Notes under the pieces: generated by a model | What the model saw: only the letters and a program-made list of their open reading frames with translations | The model's database searches: none | What the model was told of the DNA's origin: nothing | Assembly (NCBI GenBank): GCA_036504075.1 | Contig: DASXVX010000080.1 | Coordinates: 1 to 58,292 of the forward strand | From: DASXVX01 sp036504075 | GTDB lineage: Bacteria; Bacillota; Sulfobacillia; Symbiobacteriales; Symbiobacteriaceae | Direction: 5' to 3' | DNA length: 58,292 nt | Translations under genes and position numbers: made by a program | Shown here: one piece after another, positions 15,634-24,976 of the stretch | Position numbering within the stretch: the stretch's first letter is position 1 | Layout of the letters: each line of letters opens with the position of its first letter

Positions 15634-18000
15634 TCAAGCATCTGTAGTCTGGCACAACGCGCGCAGGTGCTCGCCGGCGATCTGTGCCGCGTGGCTCCAT
15701 GTGCAGCGTTCGTGGACGTCGGCCGCCGCCAGGCGCCCCATGGCCGCCATCTCCCCGGGGTGTGCGTATGCACGGCGCATGGCCCGCGGCAACTCGCCCG
15801 GACGAACCTGGCAACAGATCCCTTCCCCCGCCAGACGCAGGCCGTTCACCTCGTCGCCGACCGAGAAAACGTCCGCATCCAGCAGCAGGGCCGTCTCCGG
15901 CCTGGCATAGTCGAGGGCGGGACCGAAGCGGGGCAAAATGGCCGGTGTGCCGCAGGCCATGGCTTCCAGGGCCGGCATGCAGAACCCCTCCGCCCGGTAC
16001 GGCGCCACCAGGCAGTGGGCAGACCGGTACAGAGCGGCCAGTTCGGCGTCAGTCAGGAGGTTGTCGATCACCTGCACCTGCCGGCGGACCCCCGCCGTCT
16101 CTGCTTCGGCCTGCCGGAGCGACTCCCGGCCGCTGACGCCGCGGTAAAAGGTGTCGGAACCGAAATCCTTGATCGTCAGGCGGACGGGCTCGTCGGGTCC
16201 GAACTCGGCCAGAAAGGCGGCCAGGGCCAGGTCATACCCCTTGCGCGGGATGGTGCCGCCCACGTAGAGGAAGTGAAAGCGTTCGTCCCCGGACCGGGCG
16301 TCAAGCTCCGGGTCTTCATCTTCCCGGTCATTATCCGGGCGGAAGATGGCCGGGTCGAAGCCGCAGGGGACCACCGCCACCCGCTCCGGATCGAGGCCGG
16401 ACCGGATGGCGCCCTGCCGCACCCACTCGGAGTAAACCCAGACCTGGTCCGCCGCCCGCAGCCCCTCCAGGTACTCGGTCGGAATGGCTCCCAGCTCCCA
16501 GGGCAGGCAGATGACCAGCCGTCCGGCCCCGGCCGGCTCCAGCAACGGCGGCCAGCAGTGCCGCACGGTGACTTCCAGCCGGTCCGGCCGGTGCCACAGC
16601 CGCTCGGCCAGCGGGCGGTGCGCTTCGCTGCCCGGCGGGTGGTAGCCTTGTGGTTCGGTGGGAATTGCCCCGAGGTCCCAGCCGGCGGCCAGGAGCCGGG
16701 CGGCCAACTCCCGGTTGACGCGGGCCAGGCTGGAGGCCGTGAACAGCGCCCCCTCCCAGCACACGCCCCGGGTACCGGCGCGTGCAGGGGAACGGCACCG
16801 GGCAGCGGCGGCTCTGCGCACCTCCTTCGGGACCGGCAGGTGCGGCGCGGCGTTCAGCAACGCCGCCGCCACCTCGGGGCGGGTGGATTGGGCATAGAGC
16901 CGGACCACCAGCGCCGCGGCGGTCGCTGTGCGGCCGGTGCCGTAATGACGAAAGCCCTCACGGTCCAGCACGGCGGCGTGGAACCGCTGCCCGGCGGCCA
17001 GCCGCAGGGGCTCCAGGTAGTCCGGGTTGATTCTCAGCGCGGCGATCCAGTCGCCCAGCGCCGCCTTGAGGTCGCCCAACCGGGCGTGTGCCATGCCGCG
17101 GAAGGTGAGCGCCCGGTAGGTGAGCTCCCCGCCGCCGCTGACCCACGAATCGTTCTGACCGGGCTCCGCCTCTTCCAACAGCCGGGTGACCGCCTTTACG
17201 GTTTGGCCGGGCTCCCCCTGGAGCAGCGGGACGAGCGCCCGCAGCAGATGGAGTTCGGCGTACCCCCGGCAGCCCCGTGATTGCTGCCAGTACCATTGCC
17301 GTAACGGCTCGTCGCCCGTCGCCAGGGCCGCGACCAGCCCGTTTCGGAGGGCGAGCCCGGCGATGCCAGGCGCCCGGGTCGCCGTGTGAATGTACAGCTG
17401 CTGGAGCAAGGCGTGCCCCGCCCGCCGCTCGCCGCTCAGGATTCCTCTGACCGCCCGGTACAGCAGGACCCAGGCCTGGTCTTCCCCGGCAGAGGGGGGC
17501 TCGGACTCCGGCGGCCCCGCGCTCTCCAGGGGCAGGTCCAGCAAGCCAGGGCTGAACCCGCTCCCCGGACTGGTCGCAATCCACCTGGGCTCCAGTGTGA
17601 TGAGCGTCAGCCCTTCTCCCGCCGGGTAATGGACGGGCAGCAGGCGGGTCCCGGGGTCCAATTGGGCCGTCTCCCGCAGGAGCGAGTACTTTCCACCCGC
17701 CAGCAGGCTCTCGCCGGGCCGCAGCCAGAGCAGGTAGTCAAAGGCCGCCGCTTCCCCGGGAATCCGCCCGGCGGCCAGGTCTCGGGGCGACGGCGGCGTG
17801 CGGAACCTGGTTGTGGGGAAGTCGGGTCGCTTGAAGCTGCACGTCCGGGGCGCAAGAAGTCCGTCTACCCACGGGATGGGGGGCAAAAGCAGCGGCTCCA
17901 GGCCATACGCGTCCCGATGCCCCAGCAGCAGCAGGCCGATGCGCGCCGCCACGGTGGCAGTCGCCCCGCCGCCCTCATGATCTTGCAGCCAGACGGCCAA
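15634..18000 (-). CDS. Large glycosyltransferase with C-terminal GT4-type domain
   Basis: 788 residues. The start is a TTG at 18000 with GGAGAGGGGGCGGAG upstream, overlapping the previous gene by 26 bases. The first half has no clear enzyme motif but contains helical TPR-like segments (FRGMAHARLGDLKAALGDWI). The C-terminal 330 residues form a GT-B domain: WVYSEWVRQGAIRSGLDP, VVPCGFDPAIFRP, FLYVGGTIPRKGYDLAL and the acceptor/donor loop PYRAEGFCMPALEAMACGTP. It probably adds a sugar from a nucleotide donor to a growing glycan on a surface protein. It belongs to the manC-gmd operon. Confidence 0.85.
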   Translation of the reverse strand: MAVWLQDHEGGGATATVAARIGLLLLGHRDAYGLEPLLLPPIPWVDGLLAPRTCSFKRPDFPTTRFRTPPSPRDLAAGRIPGEAAAFDYLLWLRPGESLLAGGKYSLLRETAQLDPGTRLLPVHYPAGEGLTLITLEPRWIATSPGSGFSPGLLDLPLESAGPPESEPPSAGEDQAWVLLYRAVRGILSGERRAGHALLQQLYIHTATRAPGIAGLALRNGLVAALATGDEPLRQWYWQQSRGCRGYAELHLLRALVPLLQGEPGQTVKAVTRLLEEAEPGQNDSWVSGGGELTYRALTFRGMAHARLGDLKAALGDWIAALRINPDYLEPLRLAAGQRFHAAVLDREGFRHYGTGRTATAAALVVRLYAQSTRPEVAAALLNAAPHLPVPKEVRRAAAARCRSPARAGTRGVCWEGALFTASSLARVNRELAARLLAAGWDLGAIPTEPQGYHPPGSEAHRPLAERLWHRPDRLEVTVRHCWPPLLEPAGAGRLVICLPWELGAIPTEYLEGLRAADQVWVYSEWVRQGAIRSGLDPERVAVVPCGFDPAIFRPDNDREDEDPELDARSGDERFHFLYVGGTIPRKGYDLALAAFLAEFGPDEPVRLTIKDFGSDTFYRGVSGRESLRQAEAETAGVRRQVQVIDNLLTDAELAALYRSAHCLVAPYRAEGFCMPALEAMACGTPAILPRFGPALDYARPETALLLDADVFSVGDEVNGLRLAGEGICCQVRPGELPRAMRRAYAHPGEMAAMGRLAAADVHERCTWSHAAQIAGEHLRALCQTTDA

Positions 18001-19132
18001 CGCTCCGCCCCCTCTCCGCCAGAATCCGGTCGATCTCGGCCGCCATCCGGGCGGCCACGGTTCGGTAGCCCCAGTCCTGCTCCACGCTCCTGCAGGCCGC
18101 CTCGCCCTTCCGGCGGGCCTCCGCGCGGTGGGTGAACAGGTAGCGCATGAGCCGGCGGAGCGCCGCCACGTCCGGTGCAGCCCAGCGCAGCCCCCGGTAG
18201 ATTTCCCGGGGCTCGTAGTCGGAGACCGTCTCCAATCCCAGGATCGGCAGCGGGTAGCCGACCGCTTCGGTCAGGAAGTCGGTCTGGCCGCCCCAGGCGG
18301 TTCCTATAACTGGCAGGCCGCAGGCCATGGCTTCGAGATAAGGCCGCCCGTACCCCTCGCCCCGGGAGGGCAGGACGAACGCGTCGGCCGCCGCGTAAAG
18401 CCGGGGCATGTCGGCCTCTTGCAGCGCCTGGCCGAGTAGGACCACGTCCGGCGACTCGCATCCCCGTCCCCCCAGGACCTGCCGGATCACGTAGTGCACC
18501 TCGCCGACGATGTTGGTCTCCTGGCTGATCTGGTTGACCTTGAGGTAGAGCGTGACATCTTCGTCCGGCCGGAACTCCTGGCAGTAAGCCTTGAGCAGCA
18601 AATCCCACCCCTTCCGCCAGTTCCAGTCGAAAACGGACAAGAAGGCGAACCCCTTGCGCCGGTCCAGCGGCAGCGGCGGCGCCCCCGGCCGGAACAGGTC
18701 CGTGTCGATCCCCCCCGGTACCACGCGCACCTTCCCCGCCGGCAGGCCGGAGGCGACGAAGGCCTCCCGGTTCTGCGCCGACGGCACCCACACCTCGTCG
18801 AACCGGTCGCAGCCCTGCACCCATTCCGGCCGGATCCGGTCCGTCTCGAACATGGTCCGCATGACGGCAGCGCGCCCGCCCGGCGGCCGGATGGACCAGG
18901 TGGGCGGCTGCGCCACCAGCAGCAAGGCAGCTTCGGGATCGACCGCCGTCTCCTCCAGATGCTCCAGCAGCGCACACTCCTCCGGAGCCAGCGCCGCCGG
19001 CGAAGCGGGCCCCACGTGCCGAATCTGTACCGTCAGGCCCAGCCTCGCCAGTTCCCGGGCCAGCCCGCGGCTCTCCGCCGCGTAGCCGCTCAGGTTATAG
19101 AAGACGGACTGGTAGATCACGGCCGCCGTCAC
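17975..19132 (-). CDS. Glycosyltransferase family 4
   Basis: 385 residues from a GTG at 19132 with GGAGGTGG upstream; the first four bases overlap the manC stop (GTGA), a sign of coupled translation. The GT-B fold is shown by VRVVPGGIDTDLFRPG, FLSVFDWNWRKGWDLLL, and LPSRGEGYGRPYLEAMACGLP with the usual glutamates. Family members use nucleotide sugars, often GDP-mannose, with retention of configuration. Being directly behind manC and gmd, it may use GDP-mannose or a derived deoxysugar. Confidence 0.9.
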   Translation of the reverse strand: MTAAVIYQSVFYNLSGYAAESRGLARELARLGLTVQIRHVGPASPAALAPEECALLEHLEETAVDPEAALLLVAQPPTWSIRPPGGRAAVMRTMFETDRIRPEWVQGCDRFDEVWVPSAQNREAFVASGLPAGKVRVVPGGIDTDLFRPGAPPLPLDRRKGFAFLSVFDWNWRKGWDLLLKAYCQEFRPDEDVTLYLKVNQISQETNIVGEVHYVIRQVLGGRGCESPDVVLLGQALQEADMPRLYAAADAFVLPSRGEGYGRPYLEAMACGLPVIGTAWGGQTDFLTEAVGYPLPILGLETVSDYEPREIYRGLRWAAPDVAALRRLMRYLFTHRAEARRKGEAACRSVEQDWGYRTVAARMAAEIDRILAERGRSVGRLAARS

Positions 19133-20553
19133 GACTCCGCCACCTCCGGCGTGCCCACACCGATCAGGGTCAGATCGGACCGTGCCTCGATCCGGTAGTC
19201 CACGCCCGGCGGCAGTGCGTGGACGCTGCCGGGCCGAAGTTCGCACCAGTTGTCACCGATCAGGAGCCGCCCCTCGCCCCGCTGGACGAGAATCGTCTCG
19301 TGCCGCCGGCGGAAGCGTTGTGCGCCCTGGGTGCGGCGGGCATACACCTGGATCAGGCGGGCGGCGTATGCGCCGGCAACGGCCCACCAGATCTCCCGCC
19401 CCCAGGGCTGCTGTATGGTGCGCCCCTCAGGCAGCCGGGAGCGCTCCAGCGCCTCGCCGCCGGCCGCGGCCGGCTCCGCCACGGCGCGCACCTCCTGGAC
19501 CCGGTCCTTCGGACAGACGAGGACGGCCCGGTCGCTGTCGACGATGACGAGGTCCTTCGTCCCCAGGGCCACCACCAGCCGGCCGGAAAACGCGTCCACG
19601 ACCAGTCCGTCGCAGTCGCGCAGCAGCGCATCGCCCCGGACACCATTCCCCCGTTCATCGAGGGGGAGCACACGGCTCAAGGCTGCCCAGTCGCCCATAT
19701 CCGTCCACGGGAAATCGGCGGGGACGACGGCCACCCGTTCGGATCGCTCCAGCACCCCGTGGTCGACGGAGATGGCCGGCATGGCCGGGAAGCAGGCGGC
19801 CACCCGGGCCGCCATCTGGCCCCGCAGGCCCTCCCGAGAGGGGTTTCCCGCCGCCATCTGCTCCAGGAGGTGATCGACCTCGGGCAGGTGTGCGGCAATC
19901 TCTTCCCGCAGGATTGCGAGCTTCGCCACGAGGATTCCGCAGTTCCATAAGTAGAGTCCGCTCTCACAGTATCGCCGGGCCGTCTCCACGTCCGGCTTCT
20001 CCACGAATTCCCGGACGGCGTGGACAGGCAGCCCCGAGCGCTCCCCGATCAGCGGCCCGGTCCGGATGTACCCGTATCCCGTCTCAGCACGCGTCGGCCG
20101 AACCCCGACGGTCACCAGGCGGTCCGCCGCCGCTGCGGCCACGGCCGCCGCGATGGTGGCCCGGAACCGGGCATCCCCGACCACGTGGTGATCAGCCGGG
20201 AGTGCGACGAGCACCGCTTCCGGGTCCCGGGGCGCCAGCAGCAGCGCCGCGAGTCCCAGGGCGGGGGCCGTGTTGCGCCCCACCGGCTCCAGGATCAGGT
20301 TCGAATCAGGTACCTCGGGCAGGTCCCGCCGCACCAGCTCCTTGAACTCCTGGCCGGTGATCACGAAGACCGACGCCGGGTCCACCAGGCCGGCGACTCG
20401 CTCGAAGGTGTGGCGCAACAGCGATTTCTCGTCCGGCATGGGCAGGAACTGCTTTGGCAGCAACCTGGTGGACCGGGGCCAGAACCGCTCCCCCCTGCCG
20501 CCGGCAAGCAGGAGCACCATGACATGATCCCCCGTCAGGTCCACCGCTCCCAC
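19129..20553 (-). CDS. manC: Mannose-1-phosphate guanylyltransferase (ManC/CpsB type)
   Basis: Up to 474 residues. The nucleotidyltransferase opens VLLLAGGRGERFWPRSTRLL and PKQFLPM, followed by VGRNTAPA and FVEKPD, the standard ManC signatures. A C-terminal cupin-like part (IQQPWGREIWWAV, then ETILVQRGEG) corresponds to the isomerase-like domain of bifunctional ManC, although the catalytic metal ligands are not all obvious. It makes GDP-mannose from mannose-1-phosphate and GTP. The GTG at 20553 and an ATG at 20520 are both possible starts; the ATG would match family length better. It is nine bases behind gmd. Confidence 0.9.
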   Translation of the reverse strand: MGAVDLTGDHVMVLLLAGGRGERFWPRSTRLLPKQFLPMPDEKSLLRHTFERVAGLVDPASVFVITGQEFKELVRRDLPEVPDSNLILEPVGRNTAPALGLAALLLAPRDPEAVLVALPADHHVVGDARFRATIAAAVAAAAADRLVTVGVRPTRAETGYGYIRTGPLIGERSGLPVHAVREFVEKPDVETARRYCESGLYLWNCGILVAKLAILREEIAAHLPEVDHLLEQMAAGNPSREGLRGQMAARVAACFPAMPAISVDHGVLERSERVAVVPADFPWTDMGDWAALSRVLPLDERGNGVRGDALLRDCDGLVVDAFSGRLVVALGTKDLVIVDSDRAVLVCPKDRVQEVRAVAEPAAAGGEALERSRLPEGRTIQQPWGREIWWAVAGAYAARLIQVYARRTQGAQRFRRRHETILVQRGEGRLLIGDNWCELRPGSVHALPPGVDYRIEARSDLTLIGVGTPEVAES

Positions 20554-20561
20554 CCCCCCCT

Positions 20562-21533
20562 TTAATCGACCGCCGCCCCGTCATGGAGCAGCTTCAGATC
20601 ACCGTCCACCATCATCCGGACCAGGTCCGCAAAGGGAACGGTGGGCTCCCAGCCGAGGATCCGGCGGGCCTTGCCGGCGTCGCCGAGCAGGAGCCCCACG
20701 TCAGCCGGCCGGAATAAGGCCGGGTCGATGACCACGTAGTCCCGCCAGTTGAGCCCCACGTGCGCAAAGGCCAGGGCTACGAACTCCTCCACGCTGTGAG
20801 TCTCGCCGGTGGCGATCACATAGTCGTCGGGCTGGGGCTGCCGGAGCATGAGCCACATCGCCCGGACATAGTCGCCGGCGAAGCCCCAGTCCCGCCGGGC
20901 CTCCAGGTTGCCCAGGCGCAGTTCGCCGGCCAGCCCCATTTTGATGCGGGCCACCTCACGCGTGATTTTCCGGGTGACGAATTCGCTGCCCCGCCGGGGC
21001 GACTCGTGGTTGAACAGGATGCCGGCGCAGGCATGGATGCCATAGCTCTCCCGGTAGTTGACGGTGATCCAGTGGCCGTATGCTTTTGCCACCCCGTAAG
21101 GGCTGCGGGGGTAAAACGGCGTCGTTTCCGTCTGGGGTGTCTCCTGCACCTGGCCGAACATCTCACTGCTGGAGGCCTGGTAGAAGCGGATGGTCGGATT
21201 GACCGTCCGGATCGCCTCGAGCAGCCGGGTCACCCCGAGGCCGGTCACCTCTCCGGTCAGCAGCGGCTGCCGCCAGGATGTGCCGACGAAAGACTGGGCC
21301 GCCAGGTTGTAGACCTCGTCCGGACGAACCTTTTCCAGAACCCGGATCAGCGATGCCTGATCCAGCAGGTCGCCATCCTCCAGCCGCAGAGCCGTCAGAT
21401 GTCGGATTCGCTCGCTGACGGGCAGGCTGGTCCGCCGCCGCAGGCCCGTCACCTCATAGCCCCGCTCAAGCAAGAACTCGGCGAGGTATGACCCATCCTG
21501 CCCCGTCACGCCGGTGATCAACGCTTTGGGCAT
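20562..21533 (-). CDS. gmd: GDP-mannose 4,6-dehydratase
   Basis: 323 residues with ATG start and GGGGAGG upstream. The Rossmann motif is ALITGVTGQDGSYLAEFLLE, the catalytic Tyr/Lys lie in SPYGVAKAYGHW, and GMD signatures NLAAQSFVGTSW, SSSEMFGQVQETPQ and ILFNHESPRRG are present. It converts GDP-mannose to GDP-4-dehydro-6-deoxymannose, the precursor of GDP-rhamnose, GDP-fucose or GDP-perosamine. No reductase or aminotransferase for the next step lies in this window, so the final sugar is unknown. It is co-transcribed with manC. Confidence 0.95.
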   Translation of the reverse strand: MPKALITGVTGQDGSYLAEFLLERGYEVTGLRRRTSLPVSERIRHLTALRLEDGDLLDQASLIRVLEKVRPDEVYNLAAQSFVGTSWRQPLLTGEVTGLGVTRLLEAIRTVNPTIRFYQASSSEMFGQVQETPQTETTPFYPRSPYGVAKAYGHWITVNYRESYGIHACAGILFNHESPRRGSEFVTRKITREVARIKMGLAGELRLGNLEARRDWGFAGDYVRAMWLMLRQPQPDDYVIATGETHSVEEFVALAFAHVGLNWRDYVVIDPALFRPADVGLLLGDAGKARRILGWEPTVPFADLVRMMVDGDLKLLHDGAAVD

Positions 21534-21611
21534 CCGCCCGGACCTCCCCTGGTGTCGTTGGCTACCAGGAGCTACGATATGCGCGGCGGGCGGAAGGCGT
21601 GACGGGCCGGT

Positions 21612-23204
21612 CTAGCCGCCGGCTTGTCGCTCACGAGTCACGAAGCCGGACAGCAGCGAGTTTCTTGGCAGTTGGCGCAGGAACTGGCCCAGCCGTTCCG
21701 CCGGCTCATCCCACAACAGGCCGGCCAGGTCGGTATAGAGCGCAGTCAGCCCCCGGGGGTCGGCGGTCAATTCCCCTACGGCGGCCCGGTCGTCCAGCTG
21801 CAGCCGGCAATAGAGGGTAAGCGCCTGGAGTTTCGGCCCAAAAGCGCTCCCCTGCCAACCGGCCTGGCCGCAGATCGCCAGGGCCTCCTCGCAACGACCC
21901 AGTTTCGCCAGGGCGACCGCGTAGACGTAACCGGCCGCCCGGCTCATCTCGCCGGCGGCGGCCAGGGGTCTCAGCCGCTCCTCGGCCAGCCGATACCGGC
22001 CGGCGTAGGCCAGCAGCATCGCCTGCATGACGAGGCCGGCCGCAGAGTCCCCCGGGAATTGGCCCTGCAGCACCTGCAGCAGTTCCCGGTCGTCTCCCTG
22101 CGCGGCCAACAGGCGCGCCAGCCGCACCAGCGGGACCATCCAGCCCGGCCGGGCGGACGCCGCCCGGGTGTAGGCATCTCGGGCATCTCCACAGCGCCCC
22201 GCCTCCTCCAGGGCACGCCCGCGGGAGTAATGGGCCTTGCCGAGGCCCAGGTCGGGCTCCGTGCCCGAATACGGCGGGCTGGGCGCAGGCCCAAGCTTGA
22301 TGCAGGTCTCAAAACAGCGGATCGCCGCATCCCACTGACAAACAGCGGCGTGCACCTGACCCGTCAGATAGTGCAGGTCGGTATAGTCCGGGTACTGCCT
22401 CGTCCCGTCGCCGAGGACCGCGAGGGCCGCCTGCCACCGCTCAAGCCGCGACAGGGTTTGGGCGTACCACTTGATCAGCGCCGGGCGCCAGGGCGCCTGG
22501 GCCGGGGCCTTGGCCAGGGATGCCGCGAGGGCCGCCTTGGCCTGGCGGTCCGCCCCCATGCGGACGTGTTGCATCCCGATGTTGTACAGCACAAACGGAT
22601 CGCCGGGCCGGTCCTTCAGGCTGTCCTGAAGCAGGCGCAGGTTTCGCTGGTGCTTCCTCTTTCCCTGCACGTATTCATCCAGGTACCCGTAGTGGACGAT
22701 CCGCAGCGGGCTCGGCAGAAGGACCGCCCCCGGGGTCATATTCTGGATCACGGAAACGATCTGCTCGTGAATGGGACCGATGAACCGGTAATGCGGGCGG
22801 TTGCGGAACAGGCGGAAGATCTGGTCAACCTGGTACTGCCCCTCGTCCCGGGGACCCAGCAAGCTCTGGATGGTGAGGAAGTACCCTTCAGCCGCCGGGT
22901 CGGACAGCAGTGTGGGCAAAAGATGGCGCCCATCGGGCAGCAGCGCTTCGTCCGCATCCAGGTACAGCACCCAGTCGCCCGAGGCCAATTGCAGCGAGTG
23001 ATTTCGCGCCGCAGCAAAGTCGTTTTTCCAGGGGATCTCCCGGACAATGGCCCCGTAACGCCGGGCGATGGCTACCGTCTGGTCGCTGGAACCGGTGTCG
23101 ACGACGACGATCTCGTCCGCCACCCCCCGGACGCTATCCAGGCAGCGGGGCAGGTCCTTCTCCTCGTCCCGGACCACCATACATAGGCTCAGCCGCTCAG
23201 CCAC
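21612..23204 (-). CDS. Glycosyltransferase family 2 with C-terminal TPR region
   Basis: 530 residues from a GTG at 23204 with GAGGAGT upstream. The GT-A domain starts LSLCMVVRDEEKDLPRCLDS and has IVVVDTGSSDQT and the metal-binding DxD in VLYLDADEALL. The region FRLFRNRPHYRFIGPIHEQI is typical of SunS-like/GT2 proteins with TPR tails. Residues from about 210 onward are helical repeats (for example ALEEAGRCGDARDAYTRAAS) that may bind the protein acceptor. It lies upstream of gmd in the same operon. Protein glycosylation is the likely role, by analogy with other TPR-linked GT2 enzymes. Confidence 0.9.
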   Translation of the reverse strand: MAERLSLCMVVRDEEKDLPRCLDSVRGVADEIVVVDTGSSDQTVAIARRYGAIVREIPWKNDFAAARNHSLQLASGDWVLYLDADEALLPDGRHLLPTLLSDPAAEGYFLTIQSLLGPRDEGQYQVDQIFRLFRNRPHYRFIGPIHEQIVSVIQNMTPGAVLLPSPLRIVHYGYLDEYVQGKRKHQRNLRLLQDSLKDRPGDPFVLYNIGMQHVRMGADRQAKAALAASLAKAPAQAPWRPALIKWYAQTLSRLERWQAALAVLGDGTRQYPDYTDLHYLTGQVHAAVCQWDAAIRCFETCIKLGPAPSPPYSGTEPDLGLGKAHYSRGRALEEAGRCGDARDAYTRAASARPGWMVPLVRLARLLAAQGDDRELLQVLQGQFPGDSAAGLVMQAMLLAYAGRYRLAEERLRPLAAAGEMSRAAGYVYAVALAKLGRCEEALAICGQAGWQGSAFGPKLQALTLYCRLQLDDRAAVGELTADPRGLTALYTDLAGLLWDEPAERLGQFLRQLPRNSLLSGFVTRERQAGG

Positions 23205-23244
23205 AGATTTGTCACTCCTCGGTGTGTGCGCAGCGCGATCATCG

Positions 23245-24003
23245 TCATTGCGCTACGCGCCGTGGCAGCGATCGTGCGGAGAACCGCAGGCGAATCTCCT
23301 GATGCACGGGCGGCCTCCCGTACTGATACGTTGAAGCTGTGGCGACGACAACTTCTGGTACCGGGTTCGAATGGACGGGGACCGCCGGCACGCTTTGGCG
23401 CTCGACCGGCGCAGCAGCGGGCGGTTCCGGCTCCGGACGCGGCTCCAGGTGCGGGGCGAGCTTCGCACGCACACGCAGCCGCCCGGCACGAACGAGTTCG
23501 GCACGGCGCCTCGCCATGAAGCCGGATTCTTTGGCAGTCTGCGGTGGCGGATCCGGTTCAGCGGTTTCCAGGACGGGCGCCGCCGCCACGGGCGCCTCAT
23601 GCCGCTCCGCCTCCGGGTCTGCATCCGGGTCTGCAGCCATGGGAAGCGGGTCAGCCGGTTCCGGCGCCTCCGCCGGACCGCTGTCGACCACGTCTGCCAT
23701 CAGCACCTCCCGGGCACCGCCGGCGTCCGGCGTCTGCCCCTCGCCGGCGAGCGGCTCATCGGCGAGCGGCTCATCGGGCTCGCACGGGCGGGGCTCCGGT
23801 GCATCATCCGGTCCCGAAGCGGCAACTCCGCCCCCCAGCGACTGGCTCAGCAGACCGAGAACCGGTCCGGCCAGCCCGATGACGAGCCAGATGACGCCGC
23901 CCCGCACTCCGCCCGGCAAGGTGGCGATGCCGACCACGGCCAGAATCGGCCCCAGGACTCCCAGAATCAGAAAGAGCTTCTTATGACGACTGAATGCGTT
24001 CAA
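23245..24003 (-). CDS. Membrane-anchored acidic Pro-rich protein
   Basis: 252 residues, TTG start with AAGGGGTGG upstream. Two N-terminal membrane helices (KLFLILGVLGPILAVVGIA and VIWLVIGLAGPVLGLLSQ) are followed by a long low-complexity acidic Pro/Ala/Asp/Glu region, then a basic Arg-rich stretch (MARRRAELVRAGRLRVRAKL) and a Pro/Val-rich end. No known domain. It heads the minus-strand glycosylation operon and may anchor the glycosylation machinery or be a surface acceptor; this is inferred only from position. Confidence 0.65.
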   Translation of the reverse strand: MNAFSRHKKLFLILGVLGPILAVVGIATLPGGVRGGVIWLVIGLAGPVLGLLSQSLGGGVAASGPDDAPEPRPCEPDEPLADEPLAGEGQTPDAGGAREVLMADVVDSGPAEAPEPADPLPMAADPDADPEAERHEAPVAAAPVLETAEPDPPPQTAKESGFMARRRAELVRAGRLRVRAKLAPHLEPRPEPEPPAAAPVERQSVPAVPVHSNPVPEVVVATASTYQYGRPPVHQEIRLRFSARSLPRRVAQ

Positions 24004-24117
24004 GGAACCACCCCTTCCATCGCTTGCTGCTCCATTATATTTAACGACCCGAGTGTGGCACCTGAACCCTGTGGACGTATTATGTTACCAGACCGCACAA
24101 GGAGGGGACTCCAAGAG

Positions 24118-24849
24118 ATGACCGGAGAGCACACGTTTGGTTCTCAGCCATCGGCAAATCAGCCCATTCGCCTAAGCCAGGTCGCCGAACCCATCTGTAT
24201 CGGTGCACCCGTTATTTCCGGTGCGGGCTCGGACGAGGTTTTGGAGCGCGTCGTCATCGCCATTCCGCCTCTTCTTGCAGCAGCGGCTGCCCTGTTGCCG
24301 GTAGGGGCGCTGACGGTGGTGGAAGTTGTCGTCCTGTCCAAGAAGATCATTCCGCAGCGCTGCACGATCATGAACAACAAGGCGATCGTCGATGCCATCT
24401 TGCATAAGGATCTCCTGTTCAAGATCGCTGCGCCCGCCGTGGTGGCCACCGGTGTCGTCACCAGCGGCGACTGTGCGGCTACGATTGCCGTGACCCTCGA
24501 TGTGGTCCTTGACTGCCCCTTCGGTATTTGCGTGCCGGTGCCCGGAGCTTGCCCGGGCGATCTCTGCCAGGTCAACTTCTGTATCGAGGCGGAGCAGGAG
24601 AACCTGATCGCTCCCACGCCGGGCGCCACCCCCACCCTCTTCGAGGAAAAGGTGTGCGTCCGGGCCGATGTGACGGCCATCCGGCAGATGCCGATCACGA
24701 TTACGCCCACCCTGCCCACAATCTGCCCGCCCGGCCCGGCGGTGACCCCCTGCCCGACGCCGCAATGCACATCTACAGTCGGACTACCCACCAGCACACT
24801 CGTCGCCTCGCGGCCAACCATCCTGCCCGGTTTCGGGTTCGGCTTCTAG
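24118..24849 (+). CDS. Cys-containing probable spore-surface protein (SPOCS/DUF3794-like)
   Basis: 243 residues from the ATG at 24118 with AAGGAGGGG eleven bases upstream. Residues from about 72 read VVLSKKIIPQRCTIMNNKAI, then VDAILHKDLLFKI, which resembles the beta-hairpin repeats of SPOCS (DUF3794) domains of spore coat assembly proteins. Several cysteines follow (DCPFGICVPVPGACPGDLC). There is no signal peptide. The C-terminus is Pro/Thr-rich and ends GFGFGF. It is divergent from the glycosylation operon and followed by a stem-loop. A spore or cell-surface structural role, possibly as a glycosylation target, is inferred. Confidence 0.6.
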   Translation: MTGEHTFGSQPSANQPIRLSQVAEPICIGAPVISGAGSDEVLERVVIAIPPLLAAAAALLPVGALTVVEVVVLSKKIIPQRCTIMNNKAIVDAILHKDLLFKIAAPAVVATGVVTSGDCAATIAVTLDVVLDCPFGICVPVPGACPGDLCQVNFCIEAEQENLIAPTPGATPTLFEEKVCVRADVTAIRQMPITITPTLPTICPPGPAVTPCPTPQCTSTVGLPTSTLVASRPTILPGFGFGF

Positions 24850-24860
24850 CTTCATCACCA

Positions 24861-24886
24861 TCCCCCCGGCCCATGTGCCGGGGGGA
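24861..24886 (+). terminator. Perfect 10-bp stem-loop after the Cys-rich gene
   Basis: TCCCCCCGGC pairs exactly with GCCGGGGGGA across a 6-base loop. No T-tract follows, so it may instead protect the mRNA 3' end. Confidence 0.5.
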
Positions 24887-24976
24887 CCTACACAGGTCGC
24901 GATGTGCCGCCGGTCCCCTCACCGTCATGCAGCATCCGGCGGCATGACGGGATGACCCGACGGGAGGAGAGACTCT

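Noticed and set aside
15436..17280. Long open frame on the plus strand opposite the large glycosyltransferase gene
   Set aside because: It is the antisense shadow of a GC-rich gene; its composition (Arg, Pro, Gly, Gln-rich) and lack of motifs are typical of such shadows, while the minus strand has clear GT-B motifs.
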